This document shows, piece after piece, positions 1 to 8,425 of a stretch of 64,000 nucleotides of DNA (position 1 is the stretch's first letter; the number at the start of each line of letters is the position of its first letter). The stretch spans positions 1 through 64,000 of the forward strand of contig CATYVH010000005.1 in assembly GCA_958413765.1 (NCBI GenBank). Reading direction: 5' to 3'. Both the position numbers and the translations under genes were made by a program. The notes beneath the pieces were generated by a model. That model had not been told where the DNA came from. It did no database searches and saw only the letters and a list, made by a program, of their open reading frames with translations. The stretch is from an uncultured Collinsella sp. (GTDB lineage: Bacteria > Actinomycetota > Coriobacteriia > Coriobacteriales > Coriobacteriaceae).

Positions 1-58
1 GTACGCGACCGACGATTGAACGTCAGATTGCCGCTTAGGGGCGTTTGCAGCGTCGACC

Positions 59-131
59 GGTCCGCCGTTCGTTAGAACGGCGGAACCAAGGGCGCAGCGT
101 CGAGCCGTTACGCGGTTTGGAAAACCGCGCA
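59..131. repeat. two short hairpins downstream of gntR1
   Basis: Two perfect small inverted repeats are visible: CCGCCGTTC/GAACGGCGG at 62-83, and CGCGGTTT/AAACCGCG near 112-129. They lie just past the stop of the minus-strand regulator and could end its transcript, but no T-tract follows either stem, so a terminator role is uncertain. Confidence 0.4.
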
Positions 132-138
132 ACTAGAG

Positions 139-858
139 CTACATAACCATGACGTAGCGGCTACCCACGTAGTACTGCTTACCCATCAGGACCGGCTCGC
201 CATTGGGGCCGATAAAGCCGGCACGCAGATTGAGCAGTGGATCGTGCGGAGCAATGCCCAACTCGGCCGCTTGCTCGGCGTTAGCGCGAACGGCCTCGAC
301 CGTACGGTAGCCAACCGAGACAATCGGCGTTCCGCCAACACGCTCGACCTCGGCAAAAATCGACTTGTCCTCAAGATCGGCCGTCAACAGCTCGCGGTAA
401 GCGTCAAACGGCACAAAGATGTTCTCCTCAAAGATGGGCTCACCGTCGGCTGTACGCACGCGCTTGATATGCAGCAGCAGCGCGTCCTTCTGCAGGCCAA
501 AGAATTCCATCTCGTTTTGACGTGCCGGCACAATCTGGCGATCGACCACGTGTGCACCCGCCTTCATGCCATTGTCGGCACACAGCGCGGTAAACGTCTG
601 CAGCGTCGAGGCGTGGAACTGGCGGTTGATGTGCGGCGTGGAGACAAAGGTGCCGCGGCCCTGCTGCTTAACCAGATAGCCGTCGGAACACAGTTCCTCG
701 ACGGCACGGCGCACCGTAATACGGCTCACCTCGTACTGTTCGGCAAGCTCAAGCTCGGACGGAATGCGCTCCTTGGGTGCATAAACCCCTTTCTCGATTG
801 CATCCTTGATCTCGTCATAAATCTGCTGGTAAAGCGGTGCATTTTTGGGTGTGGGCAT
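139..858 (-). CDS. GntR-family regulator with UTRA effector domain (frlR-like)
   Basis: This 239-residue protein has an N-terminal winged helix typical of GntR/HutC regulators (about residues 8-75, with IPSELELAEQYEVSRITVRR and the wing GRGTFV) and a C-terminal UTRA ligand-binding domain (about 90-235). UTRA regulators usually repress sugar or amino-sugar operons and are released by a phosphorylated substrate. The start is at the PTPKNAPLYQQIYDEI N-terminus. Its own upstream region has a 9-bp-spaced CGTTAT-type repeat (893-907) that also occurs before the PTS operon and the EamA transporter, so it probably controls both and itself. FrlR of fructosamine systems belongs to this family, which fits the two SIS proteins nearby. 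The family call is firm; the effector is inferred. Confidence 0.9.
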   Translation of the reverse strand: MPTPKNAPLYQQIYDEIKDAIEKGVYAPKERIPSELELAEQYEVSRITVRRAVEELCSDGYLVKQQGRGTFVSTPHINRQFHASTLQTFTALCADNGMKAGAHVVDRQIVPARQNEMEFFGLQKDALLLHIKRVRTADGEPIFEENIFVPFDAYRELLTADLEDKSIFAEVERVGGTPIVSVGYRTVEAVRANAEQAAELGIAPHDPLLNLRAGFIGPNGEPVLMGKQYYVGSRYVMVM

Positions 859-892
859 ATCTGATCACTCTTATCAAAATAGCGAAATAACT

Positions 893-907
893 AATACGTA
901 TATAACG
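893..907. promoter_or_regulatory. candidate GntR1 operator, autoregulatory
   Basis: Read on the minus strand, the half-sites CGTTAT and CGTATT start 9 bp apart. The same 9-bp-spaced arrangement occurs at 6917-6944 (two overlapping sites) and 8206-8220. Confidence 0.5.
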
Positions 908-962
908 TCTTTTTATATGTTATCTCAGTTTGATAAAACGATACACCACATACAGCAAATCC

Positions 963-1970
963 TTACTTGCCGTCGTCCTGCTGCAGACTGTCCTGCTCGC
1001 TGAGGCGCGCCTGTCTGCTGGCCATGCGCGCGGGCTTGTCGGGATCGGGTACGGCCGTGGGCATGGGCTCGTCGACATGACCGCCCCACCAGCCGCCCAC
1101 GAAGTTGAGCGTGTGGAACACATTGATCACGGCGCCGGGATCAATATCGCACACCAGCTTGATAATGTCCTGGCTCTCGTAGGTCGAGACAACGGCGTGC
1201 AGCAGATACATCTTTTCGCGGCTGTATCCGCCAATGACCTCGGCGCAGCTAATGCCATGCTGAAAATGGTCAACATAGGCTGTCATGACCTCGTCTGCCT
1301 TGCGTGTCGTGATCTGCAGCGTCACACGGTCGTAGCGTCGGTAGAAACTGTCGATGGTCTTGGTCGAAATAAACTGGAACACGATGGAATACGCCGCATT
1401 GTCCCAGCCAAACATAAAGCCAAAGATCGCCAGGATAGCGCAGTTAAAGCCAAAGATGACGCCCCAGATGGTCTTGCCTGTATGGTTGGAAACCCACAGC
1501 GCGATAAAGTCGGTGCCGCCGGTGGATGCGCCGGACTTAAGCGCGATGGCGGCGCCCAGGCCCGAGACCACGCCGCCAAAGATGATGAGCATGATCTTGT
1601 CGCCCAAAAACGGGGCGAAGTGAAAGATGTTGAGGAACAGCGACGAGAGCATGACCTGCATCATCGAGAAGATGACGAAGCGCTTGCTAATGCCGCTCCA
1701 GCATAGGAGCGCCACGGGGATGTTGAGCGCGAGCATGCCGAGCGAGATGTCGATGTGAACGCCGCCCAGCGAGGTAACGCGATCGAGCAGGACCGCGACG
1801 CCGGTGAGGCCGCTCGGAAGCAGGTCGGCGGGCTGAATGAACGCCTGGATCAGAAATGTCTGGAGAACGGCGGAGATGGTGACCGCCACGGCAGTAATGG
1901 CGCGGCGGACGATGGTGAGACGGCCGAGCACGAGCACGCGGTCCGTGAGCTGATCGATGGCGTTCGCCAC
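963..1970 (-). CDS. YitT family membrane protein (DUF161/DUF2179)
   Basis: The 335-residue protein has hydrophobic N-terminal segments (about residues 22-180) followed by a soluble C-terminal domain with KMYLLHAVVSTYESQDI, typical of the YitT family with its DUF2179 tail. Family members are conserved membrane proteins of unknown transport role. A GTG start is chosen because AAAGGAG lies 6 bp upstream. It is longer than usual YitT proteins (about 280-290 residues) owing to a charged Pro/Asp/Gln-rich tail of about 40 residues. It stands alone, with a large palindromic element upstream. Confidence 0.85.
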   Translation of the reverse strand: MANAIDQLTDRVLVLGRLTIVRRAITAVAVTISAVLQTFLIQAFIQPADLLPSGLTGVAVLLDRVTSLGGVHIDISLGMLALNIPVALLCWSGISKRFVIFSMMQVMLSSLFLNIFHFAPFLGDKIMLIIFGGVVSGLGAAIALKSGASTGGTDFIALWVSNHTGKTIWGVIFGFNCAILAIFGFMFGWDNAAYSIVFQFISTKTIDSFYRRYDRVTLQITTRKADEVMTAYVDHFQHGISCAEVIGGYSREKMYLLHAVVSTYESQDIIKLVCDIDPGAVINVFHTLNFVGGWWGGHVDEPMPTAVPDPDKPARMASRQARLSEQDSLQQDDGK

Positions 1971-2106
1971 GTAGGCTCCTTTCGAAGGCAGATGTAATTG
2001 TGGGGCATGCCGGCGATTGTAGCATGGAGCGCGAGAGGGCGCTTCAATTCACCCTCTCTCGACAACCAAAACGGGACCGGTAACCCCACAACCAAAGGCC
2101 CAAATT

Positions 2107-2230
2107 CTAAGTGAGTAGACTTTTCGCAACCTGCCGAGCACAGCCAATAACAGCCACCTCTGTGACCTGCGGTTTTACTAAGGCAGAAACGCTTTGTGCT
2201 CGGCATGTGCCAAAAAGTCTACTCACTTAG
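2107..2230. repeat. 124-bp palindromic element with 35-bp arms
   Basis: Arms at 2107-2141 and 2196-2230 are imperfect inverted repeats (the outer 18 bp and the inner 10 bp identical). They enclose about 54 bp. Outer sequence: CTAAGTGAGTAGACTTTT. No protein is evident inside. It fills the 355-bp gap between yitT and the HAD gene and looks like a non-autonomous, MITE- or REP-like element. Confidence 0.75.
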
Positions 2231-2325
2231 TCCGAGTCGAAGCCAAACGGATCTAAATCGAAGCCAAAATGAGCCAATCCACCGCAAGAGACGTGTGAAT
2301 CCGCACTTCTTGCGGCGAATTGACG

Positions 2326-2955
2326 CTACAAAGCGGTCAGAATGTCGGCGAGGTTGTCGATGACGGCGTCGGCTCCCGTTTGGTCCAGGTTAACGCCCTC
2401 GTGCGGACGCAGTGCCAGGACGCGCGCGCCGGAGCGCTTGCCGGCCTCGATGCCCAAAGGCGAGTCCTCGATAACCAGGCACTCGGTAGGCTCCACACCC
2501 AGCGCCTCCATGGCGCGCAGGTAGATCTCGGGGTCGGGCTTAAATGCACTGCACTCGTGACCGCTGATGGTGTAGTCCAGCACGTCGGTGATACCGGCAA
2601 TCTCCACCAGCTCGTCAATGAGCTCGCGATAGGACGAGCTCGCGATGGCACACTTGACGCCGCGCTCGTGCAGCTCGCGCATCACCGGCTCCGTCTGCTC
2701 GTTGAGCAGCTCGGCATACGGAACAGGGTGAACCGGGCTGTAGACCTGCTTGTACTCAACGCGCAAGCGCTCGCGCAGCTCAACATCGTCAGGCACCAGC
2801 GACTTCCAGATGGCAGGCTCGTTAGACCCCGAAAGATCGGGGATCTCGTCAAAGTGGAACCCCTTTTCCTCCATAAACGCCACGCGGCGACGGTTGTAGA
2901 ACCACTCGGTATCGACCAGCACGCCGTCCATATCAAACAGCACTGCCTTGATCAT
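2326..2955 (-). CDS. HAD-superfamily hydrolase (beta-phosphoglucomutase/phosphatase-like)
   Basis: The start is the ATG at 2955 (MIKAVLFDMDGVLVD), with GGAGG 8 bp upstream; a longer frame upstream lacks a site. The 209-residue product has HAD motif I (FDMDGVLVD, nucleophile and acid Asp), motif II Ser in the IASSSY segment, and motif IV-like VIEDSPLGIEAG with the preceding KPDPEIY Lys. The cap domain is at about residues 15-85. This is the pattern of PGM/CbbY-type sugar-phosphate phosphatases. It lies next to the SIS/PTS operon but behind that operon's terminator, so it is probably a separate transcription unit. Substrate unknown. Confidence 0.88.
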   Translation of the reverse strand: MIKAVLFDMDGVLVDTEWFYNRRRVAFMEEKGFHFDEIPDLSGSNEPAIWKSLVPDDVELRERLRVEYKQVYSPVHPVPYAELLNEQTEPVMRELHERGVKCAIASSSYRELIDELVEIAGITDVLDYTISGHECSAFKPDPEIYLRAMEALGVEPTECLVIEDSPLGIEAGKRSGARVLALRPHEGVNLDQTGADAVIDNLADILTAL

Positions 2956-2969
2956 ACGCATCTCCTCCC

Positions 2970-3004
2970 ACCTGCCAAAAAGGGACAGGTTTATTTTGGT
3001 AGGT
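2970..3004. repeat. small palindrome with GGGACA core
   Basis: ACCTGCCAAAA and TTTTGGTAGGT flank an AGGGACAGGTTTA-type centre. This is one of several small hairpins here with different stems but the same GGGAC core (see 4191, 8270, 38288, 53000, 59742). Confidence 0.55.
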
Positions 3005-3050
3005 TTTATCTGGGGTTTTGCGGCGCGTGCGCGCACGCCCTCCCCAAAGC

Positions 3051-3082
3051 AAAAAAGGGGACGGGGCGCAAACCCCATCCCC
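3051..3082 (-). terminator. rho-independent terminator of the PTS/SIS operon
   Basis: On the minus strand GGGGATGGGG, a TTTGCG loop and CCCCGTCCCC are followed by six Ts. It lies directly after the SIS gene stop. Confidence 0.8.
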
Positions 3083-3116
3083 TCTCAATCAACCCGTAAG
3101 GTTTACTTCCTTGTGA

Positions 3117-4100
3117 TTAGTAGGAAAGCTTCCACATGTAGCGACGCATGGTCAGCGGGTGCTGACGGGCCTCGGCGATCTGGTTGCCGTACTCGCGCAT
3201 AACGGCGAGGTGCAGCAGCGGGTTGAAGTAGGTGACAACGCTCGCGGGCACGGCGTCGGCCAGGCCGTAGTCCTTGGAGTCGATCAGAGCGACCTTGGCG
3301 CCCATGCGCTTAAGGAAGGTGAGGGCGCGGGCGTCCATCGGACGGGTGGCACCGTCGGACATGAAGAAGACGTAGGGCTTACCCTCGGTGGAAACCTCGA
3401 ACGGGCCGTGGAAGTACTCGCCGGTGTTGTAGGCGGCGGCGTCGATCCACTGCATCTCGGTGAACAGGAAGGCGGCGTGAGAGTAAGCCATCTTCTCGGA
3501 GGCACCGGAGGCCATGAAGTAGATCATCTTGTCGTCCTTGAAGTCCTCGGCGAACTTCTTGGCGAGCTTCTTGCAGTGCTGAGCGGCGTTCTCGCAGAGA
3601 TCGAAGACGTTGGTGAGGCCGGTGATCATGTCCTCGTAGTGGTCATAGCCCTCGGTCTGCTGAAGGATCTCGAGAGCAAGAGCGATGGCGTAGCCGGGCT
3701 TCTCGCACTTGGCAGCGTAGTTGGCGTGGAAGCCGTGAACGATGACGTGGTCGGCGTCGACGGTCAGAGCGGAGCCAGCCTTGTTGGTGAGGGAGACGAC
3801 CGGGCAGTTGTGCTTCTTGGCGGTCTTGTTGGCCTCGACGGTCTCGGGCGTGGAGCCACCGAGGGAGCAGGTGATCACGAAGGTGTGCTCGTTGACCCAG
3901 GAAGGCGTGTCGTAGTTGAACTCGTTAGCGGTGAAGATCTGAACGTTCAGCTTGTCCGTGTTGTTGGCCAGGAAGTACTTGGCGGGGTAAAGGTCGGACA
4001 TGGAAGCGCCGCAGCCGACGAAGGCGACGCTGTGGATCTCGTGGTTGGACAGGACGTCAGCGACGATCTGCTTAGGGAGGTTAAGGTCGATCTCGTACAT
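3117..4100 (-). CDS. SIS-domain sugar-phosphate isomerase/deglycase (FrlB/GfrF-like), copy 1
   Basis: The 327-residue protein starts at MYEIDLNLPKQIV (ATG at 4100, AAAGGA 9 bp upstream). It has two SIS folds: the first around SVAFVGCGASMSDLYPAKY and TCSLGGSTPETVEA, the second around FMASGASEKMAYSHA. It shares NEF, the FHGPFE motif and the RRYMWKL-Y C-terminus with the other SIS protein at 8426-9418. It is the last gene of a mannose-type PTS operon. That arrangement matches fructoselysine/glucoselysine systems, in which such SIS proteins cleave the 6-phosphorylated Amadori compound to lysine and glucose 6-phosphate. The family is clear; the exact substrate is inferred from context. Confidence 0.82.
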   Translation of the reverse strand: MYEIDLNLPKQIVADVLSNHEIHSVAFVGCGASMSDLYPAKYFLANNTDKLNVQIFTANEFNYDTPSWVNEHTFVITCSLGGSTPETVEANKTAKKHNCPVVSLTNKAGSALTVDADHVIVHGFHANYAAKCEKPGYAIALALEILQQTEGYDHYEDMITGLTNVFDLCENAAQHCKKLAKKFAEDFKDDKMIYFMASGASEKMAYSHAAFLFTEMQWIDAAAYNTGEYFHGPFEVSTEGKPYVFFMSDGATRPMDARALTFLKRMGAKVALIDSKDYGLADAVPASVVTYFNPLLHLAVMREYGNQIAEARQHPLTMRRYMWKLSY

Positions 4101-4190
4101 CTGACACATTCCTTTCGATTTTTGCGGCGCCACATTGCCGGGCGCTCGCAGGGTTACCGTGATTTGGACCGAGTCGCCGGCCCGTTGAGG

Positions 4191-4264
4191 ATGTGACAAA
4201 GGAACTGTCCCTTTGACACATTTAGGGATGGAAGCCTGCCTGGGGTATGGGATGCCAGGCAGGC
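4191..4264. repeat. two hairpins between EIID and SIS genes
   Basis: 4191-4221 is ATGTGACAAAGG/CCCTTTGACACAT around AACTGT, a GGGACA-core palindrome when read on the minus strand. 4234-4264 is a GCCTGCCTGG/CCAGGCAGGC stem. Neither has a T-tract. Within the 198-bp gap they may set the mRNA stability or expression ratio of the downstream SIS gene. Confidence 0.5.
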
Positions 4265-4298
4265 CCCCGGGGGAAAGCGATTAGGCGCTTGGTCGCGA

Positions 4299-5132
4299 CT
4301 AGGCCAGGATGCCGGCCGCGGAGAGGGCGATGCCGCCCACGATGGCGATCACGAGAAGCCAACCGGTGTTGACGTTCTTCTTGATGAGCCAGTACATAAG
4401 GCCAGTGAGGCCAAGGGAAATCATCTGGGGCATCATGCCGTCCAGGATGTCCTGGATCACGACGGTGCCCTCAGCGAACTGCAGCGGGGTGGTGGCGCCG
4501 ATCAGCGTAGCGATCATGCCGCCCACGGACATAAGACCCACGATGCCGCAGACATACATGAGCTTCTCCATGAGGTCGCCGCCCTGAAGCTTGCTCAGGT
4601 ACTCGTGTCCGCCCTGATAGCCCATCTTGGCTGCGAACCAAGTGATCAGCACAGAGGGGACGATGGAGATGAGCATAGCCAGGATCGGGCCCATGATGGA
4701 GCCCTGCTGAGCCAGCTGAACGCCCAGGCCAAAGGCGATAACGCGGATGGTGCCCTGGAAGAAGGAGTCACCGATGCCGGAAAGCGGACCCATGAGGGAG
4801 GTCTTGACCGCGTTGATCGAATCGGGATCGAAGTTCTCGGGATCCTTGGCGTACTCCTCCTCCATGGAGGCGGAGAGGCCCAGGATGAAAGCGCTCGTCT
4901 GCGGGGTGCAGTTGTAGAACGCCATGTGACGGTGGTAAGCCTCTTTCTTAGCAGCGAGCTGCCTGGGGTCGGACTCATCCGGATAGAGGCGATCGAGCGT
5001 GGGAACCATGCCGTAGAGGAAGCCCATGTTCATCTGACGCTCGTAGTTCCAAGAGGCCTGGATGGCCCAGGAGCGCCAGAAGAACTGGCTGACCTTCTTG
5101 TTCAGGGACACGTCCTTGGTTGCGGTTGCCAT
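4299..5132 (-). CDS. PTS system mannose/fructose/sorbose family, EIID component
   Basis: The start is MATATKDVSLNKKV (ATG at 5132, AAGGAGG 8 bp upstream), giving 277 residues, the usual size for EIID. Family signatures include the SQFFWRSWAIQASWNYERQM N-terminus and the GPLSGIGDSFFQGT segment, with hydrophobic helices in the C-terminal half. EIID forms the membrane channel with EIIC. Only 13 bp separate it from the upstream EIIC gene, and the SIS gene follows, so it belongs to one operon (EIIAB-EIIC-EIID-SIS). Confidence 0.93.
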   Translation of the reverse strand: MATATKDVSLNKKVSQFFWRSWAIQASWNYERQMNMGFLYGMVPTLDRLYPDESDPRQLAAKKEAYHRHMAFYNCTPQTSAFILGLSASMEEEYAKDPENFDPDSINAVKTSLMGPLSGIGDSFFQGTIRVIAFGLGVQLAQQGSIMGPILAMLISIVPSVLITWFAAKMGYQGGHEYLSKLQGGDLMEKLMYVCGIVGLMSVGGMIATLIGATTPLQFAEGTVVIQDILDGMMPQMISLGLTGLMYWLIKKNVNTGWLLVIAIVGGIALSAAGILA

Positions 5133-5145
5133 AGTGTGTTCCTCC

Positions 5146-5940
5146 TTAGTCTTCGTCGTCTTCGAGCGGATCGTAGTCGGAATCGACACCGGCGGCTGCA
5201 TGGGAACCGTTGAACTTGAAGCCCATGAAGACGACAGCCAGGCACACACCGATCAGAGCGACCGCGATGACGGACAGGTTGAGGTAAGCGGCGAGCAGGA
5301 AACCGATGAACAGGAACGGAGTCATACCCTTCTTGATCATCATGGTGAGCAGCAGGGCCAAGCCGTAGGCGGTCATGATCTTGGTCGAAACGTTCAGACC
5401 AACGGACAGCCACTCGGGAACCATGTTGACGATGGCCTGAACCAGGTCGGTGCCAACAAAGACGGCGAGGAAGATCGGCAGGAAGTACATGACGGCGTAC
5501 AGACCGGAGCCGGCGCAGATGTGCATACGGTAGGCGGTCTTGAACTTTCCGTTATCGATCGCGTTATCTGCCACATGGGTGAGGGCGGCGATGATGGAAC
5601 GGAACACGATGCCGAGGAGCTGACCCAGGACGGCGACCGGGATGGCGATCGTCATGGCGGTCTCGGCGGAAGCATCGGTCAGGCATGCGAAGGCAGCGGC
5701 CACGATGCCGCCCAGGACCATATCGGGCGGAACGGCGGCGCCGACCTGCACCAGGCCCATGGACACGAGCTCGACGGCGGCACCGACGGCAAGGCCGGTG
5801 GGCACATCGCCCAGCAGCAGACCGACGAGCGTAGCGCCAACGAGGGGCTGCTCGAAGTTAAGACGACCGAGCAGGCGGGAGTCCCACATGCAGAACACGC
5901 CGACGAGGCCGACGAGCACCGCACTGATGAACGTATTCAT
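5146..5940 (-). CDS. PTS system mannose/fructose/sorbose family, EIIC component
   Basis: This 264-residue, very hydrophobic protein has the family pattern: MNTFISAVLVGLVGVFCMWD at the N-terminus, PLVGATLVGLLLGDVPTGL, and the GAAVPPDMVLGGIV loop. It makes the membrane translocation pathway together with EIID. The acidic C-terminus (YDPLEDDED) is predicted cytoplasmic. AAGGAGAAGGG precedes the start. Second gene of the PTS operon. Confidence 0.93.
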   Translation of the reverse strand: MNTFISAVLVGLVGVFCMWDSRLLGRLNFEQPLVGATLVGLLLGDVPTGLAVGAAVELVSMGLVQVGAAVPPDMVLGGIVAAAFACLTDASAETAMTIAIPVAVLGQLLGIVFRSIIAALTHVADNAIDNGKFKTAYRMHICAGSGLYAVMYFLPIFLAVFVGTDLVQAIVNMVPEWLSVGLNVSTKIMTAYGLALLLTMMIKKGMTPFLFIGFLLAAYLNLSVIAVALIGVCLAVVFMGFKFNGSHAAAGVDSDYDPLEDDED

Positions 5941-5976
5941 ACCCTTCTCCTTTCAGTCAGGCAAAAGCCTGGTTGA

Positions 5977-6900
5977 TTACAGCTTGGCGTCGATGTCGAC
6001 GCTCTGATACGTAGGGGTCTGCTGGACATAGAGCTTGATGCCCATGTCAAGCAGCTGGTTGACGTCGGCCTTCTGGGTGGCGTCGAGGAAGACGGAGCTG
6101 TCCTTGCCGCCAATCTGATCGGCACCGTCGTGGTTGGCGGTGGCGCCCAGGTTGATGGCGTCGAGCTTGTAGCCCTGGCAGAACTGCAGCATCTCGGCCG
6201 TGTTGCCAAAGACGAACATGACGCGCTCACCGAGGGTGTTGAGCTTGTCCATCTTGGCGAGGGCACGCTCGACGGTGAAGACGTTCAGGCGCACGCCCTG
6301 GGGCTTGGCCAGCTTAAGAGCGCCCTTCTTGATGTCATCGTTGGCGGCAGCGTTGTCGACGACGATGATGCGCTCGGCCTGAACCTTGGTGGTCCAGGTA
6401 AAGACGACCTGGCCGTGCAGCAGACGGTAGTCAAGACGTGCGAGGACGATCTTGGCGGGACCGGAGCTGTGACGGGATGCCTTGGCCTTCTTGGCGGGAG
6501 CCGCGGCGGCCTCGACCGGTGCGTTGGGGTTGGTCAGACCGGTGCGGGCCTCGTTGATGAGGGCTGCGAGCTCGGCACCCTTGACGGGGGCGGGGCTCAT
6601 GGCAAGCGTGAGCGCCAGCGGGATGTTGAAACCGCTGACAACCGTGAACTTCGTGCCGTTCTTGGAAAGCTCGACCATGTTGTTGTTGACCGAGCTGCCG
6701 AGCATATCGGTCAGCACATAGACGGTGTCGTCCGCGTTAAACGTGGCGATCATGGCGTCCACCTTATTGGTGATGGGCTCCTTGTCGTCACGAGCAAGCG
6801 ACACGACGTGGACGTTCGACACGTCGCCGAGAACCATCTCGAGCGTGTCTTTGGCGCCTGCGGCCAGGCCGCCATGAGATGCGAGAATGATCTGATTCAT
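5977..6900 (-). CDS. PTS system mannose-family EIIAB fusion
   Basis: The 307-residue protein joins EIIA (residues 1-125; phosphorylatable His9 in ILASHGGLA) to EIIB (about 149-307; His162 in RLDYRLLHGQV) through an Ala/Lys/Pro-rich linker at about 128-148. Phosphate passes from HPr to His9, to His162, to the incoming sugar. It is the first gene of the operon, preceded by AGGAGG and a promoter region with two overlapping 9-bp-spaced repeats, the putative GntR1 operators. In Amadori-compound systems EIIA and EIIB may be separate; here they are fused. Confidence 0.93.
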   Translation of the reverse strand: MNQIILASHGGLAAGAKDTLEMVLGDVSNVHVVSLARDDKEPITNKVDAMIATFNADDTVYVLTDMLGSSVNNNMVELSKNGTKFTVVSGFNIPLALTLAMSPAPVKGAELAALINEARTGLTNPNAPVEAAAAPAKKAKASRHSSGPAKIVLARLDYRLLHGQVVFTWTTKVQAERIIVVDNAAANDDIKKGALKLAKPQGVRLNVFTVERALAKMDKLNTLGERVMFVFGNTAEMLQFCQGYKLDAINLGATANHDGADQIGGKDSSVFLDATQKADVNQLLDMGIKLYVQQTPTYQSVDIDAKL

Positions 6901-6916
6901 CTTGCCTCCTCCTTTT

Positions 6917-6944
6917 CGTTATGGTCATTATAACGTCTTATACG
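6917..6944. promoter_or_regulatory. PTS operon operator: two overlapping repeat sites
   Basis: Site one on the plus strand is CGTTAT(6917)/CATTAT(6926). Site two on the minus strand is formed by ATAACG(6930)/TATACG(6939). Each has half-sites 9 bp apart. The surrounding DNA is AT-rich in an otherwise GC-rich region. Confidence 0.55.
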
Positions 6945-7083
6945 TTGCGGATATTGATAATTAGTATATAAACCGTTCGCGGGTGAAAAACGACCGTTGG
7001 CGGGTTTAACGCAATCGAAACGATGGTCTTGGGTAGGCCGGCGCTGGCTGGATAACCCCAGGTCGGACGCCGCGCGCAACCCC

Positions 7084-8166
7084 CTATCGCACGAAGTACC
7101 AGGGGCTTTCCTGCACGGTGGGCTCCAGCGCAATGCCCGTGCGCTCGCGGAACAGATCCATGTCCTGCGATTTCTCCGTCCACCACGCGTTGGGCTTAAA
7201 GGTCATGCTCTCAACGACATGACCGACAAACACACTGTTGCGCAGCTTGGAAAAGTCGGTGTTCATAATCACGATGGACGCGAGCACCAAAACGATGCCC
7301 AGAACTTTGATCGCGCCGGCGGGCTCGGCGTAGACACCAATGCCCAGCAGTACGGTGACGACTGTCTCGAATGACATTACGACGGGAACTTTCGACGTCT
7401 CGAGCCCCATGGACAGACCCTGCATATATAAGATGTAAGCCACGGCTGTGGGGATGAGTCCAAAGCCAAGGAACAGCAGCAGCAGCTGTGGCGACATTGC
7501 CGCGGCGACATCCGGCCACGGAGCCGCGATAGCTGCCATAACCGCACCGCCAAAAACAAAGCCCCAAAACGTGACAGCCAGCGGGTGGACCGTCTTGGTT
7601 GCTATCCGGCTAAACACCGCGAGCGACGCACCACAAAGGCCTGCAATCACGCCCGACGTGACGCCCCAAACCGAAAAATGAAAACCGGAAAGGTCGCCAT
7701 TGGTCACCGCAAGCACACAGCCAATGATGTTAAAGACAATGGCGACGAGCTTGTTGAGGGTCACGTCCTCGCGATAAAGGACGCGGCCGAGCGCGACGCC
7801 AAACACCGGCGACGTGTAGAGCAGCACCGATGCCGTGGACATGCCCACCTCGCGCATGCACTCGTAATAGCAGGTGTTGGCGGCAGCCAAACCGACGATA
7901 CCGACAAGCGCGCAGGAAACAAGCTCTTTAGGGCTTGCCTTGAACAGGGTCAGCGGACCCTGAACCACGGTAGACCCCTCACCCGGACGGCAGCCCATAA
8001 ACATCAGGACCGGCGCCAAGATAAGCGCTCCGACCAACAAGCGAAAGGCAGCCATGCTCTGGGACGAAACGCCCATGGCTGAGATGCCGTTTACAAAGAT
8101 TCCGATGCTGCCCCACATAAGCGCGGCGATCAGCACCAGCACATAGCCCAGATTGCTCCTCTTCAA
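7084..8166 (-). CDS. EamA/DMT-superfamily transporter
   Basis: The protein has 360 residues and a TTG start, chosen because GAGGAGG lies 5 bp upstream and the N-terminus MKRSNLGYVLVLIAALMWGS matches EamA proteins. About ten hydrophobic helices form two EamA repeats (about 8-150 and 170-305), followed by a charged tail of about 50 residues. Such transporters export or import amino acids and small metabolites. Its promoter carries the same repeat as the PTS operon, so co-regulation with sugar-amine uptake is likely. Export of the released amine (for example lysine) is a guess. Confidence 0.85.
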   Translation of the reverse strand: MKRSNLGYVLVLIAALMWGSIGIFVNGISAMGVSSQSMAAFRLLVGALILAPVLMFMGCRPGEGSTVVQGPLTLFKASPKELVSCALVGIVGLAAANTCYYECMREVGMSTASVLLYTSPVFGVALGRVLYREDVTLNKLVAIVFNIIGCVLAVTNGDLSGFHFSVWGVTSGVIAGLCGASLAVFSRIATKTVHPLAVTFWGFVFGGAVMAAIAAPWPDVAAAMSPQLLLLFLGFGLIPTAVAYILYMQGLSMGLETSKVPVVMSFETVVTVLLGIGVYAEPAGAIKVLGIVLVLASIVIMNTDFSKLRNSVFVGHVVESMTFKPNAWWTEKSQDMDLFRERTGIALEPTVQESPWYFVR

Positions 8167-8205
8167 CGCAGCCTCCTCAGTATATTTCCAATATGTTTCA
8201 TGCTA

Positions 8206-8220
8206 CGTTATAGTCGTTAT
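8206..8220. promoter_or_regulatory. candidate GntR1 operator before the EamA gene
   Basis: This is the clearest copy: CGTTATAGTCGTTAT, two identical CGTTAT half-sites starting 9 bp apart, 40 bp upstream of the TTG start. Confidence 0.55.
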
Positions 8221-8269
8221 ATACATTTTTCAAGGCACAAATCGGCGAACGGGAAATCTCTCGACACAA

Positions 8270-8315
8270 GGAGTGTCCCCAACTGCCGGCAGAAAGGGAA
8301 CGTCCCCAAGTGCCG
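8270..8315. repeat. dispersed 46-bp repeat with GGGGACGTTCC core
   Basis: The same unit (GGAGTGTCCCC...TGCCGGCA...ACGTCCCC...TGCCG) recurs at 53000-53045 and 59742-59787. On the minus strand it folds as a CGGCA...TGCCG hairpin around GGGGACGTTCC. Confidence 0.7.
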
Positions 8316-8323
8316 CTCTAGCA

Positions 8324-8388
8324 GTTGCAGTGAAATAGTTCTCAAACAGAGGCTTCACGCCCCCAAACAGGAACTATTCCACCGCAAC
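8324..8388. repeat. 65-bp palindrome, 19-bp arms
   Basis: Arms GTTGCAGTGAAATAGTTCT (8324-8342) and its imperfect complement (8370-8388) enclose 27 bp. It lies between two minus-strand genes; no T-tract follows. Confidence 0.6.
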
Positions 8389-8425
8389 TCATGAGGGGTA
8401 TTGGGCTGTTAGGCCGCTCTATCCC

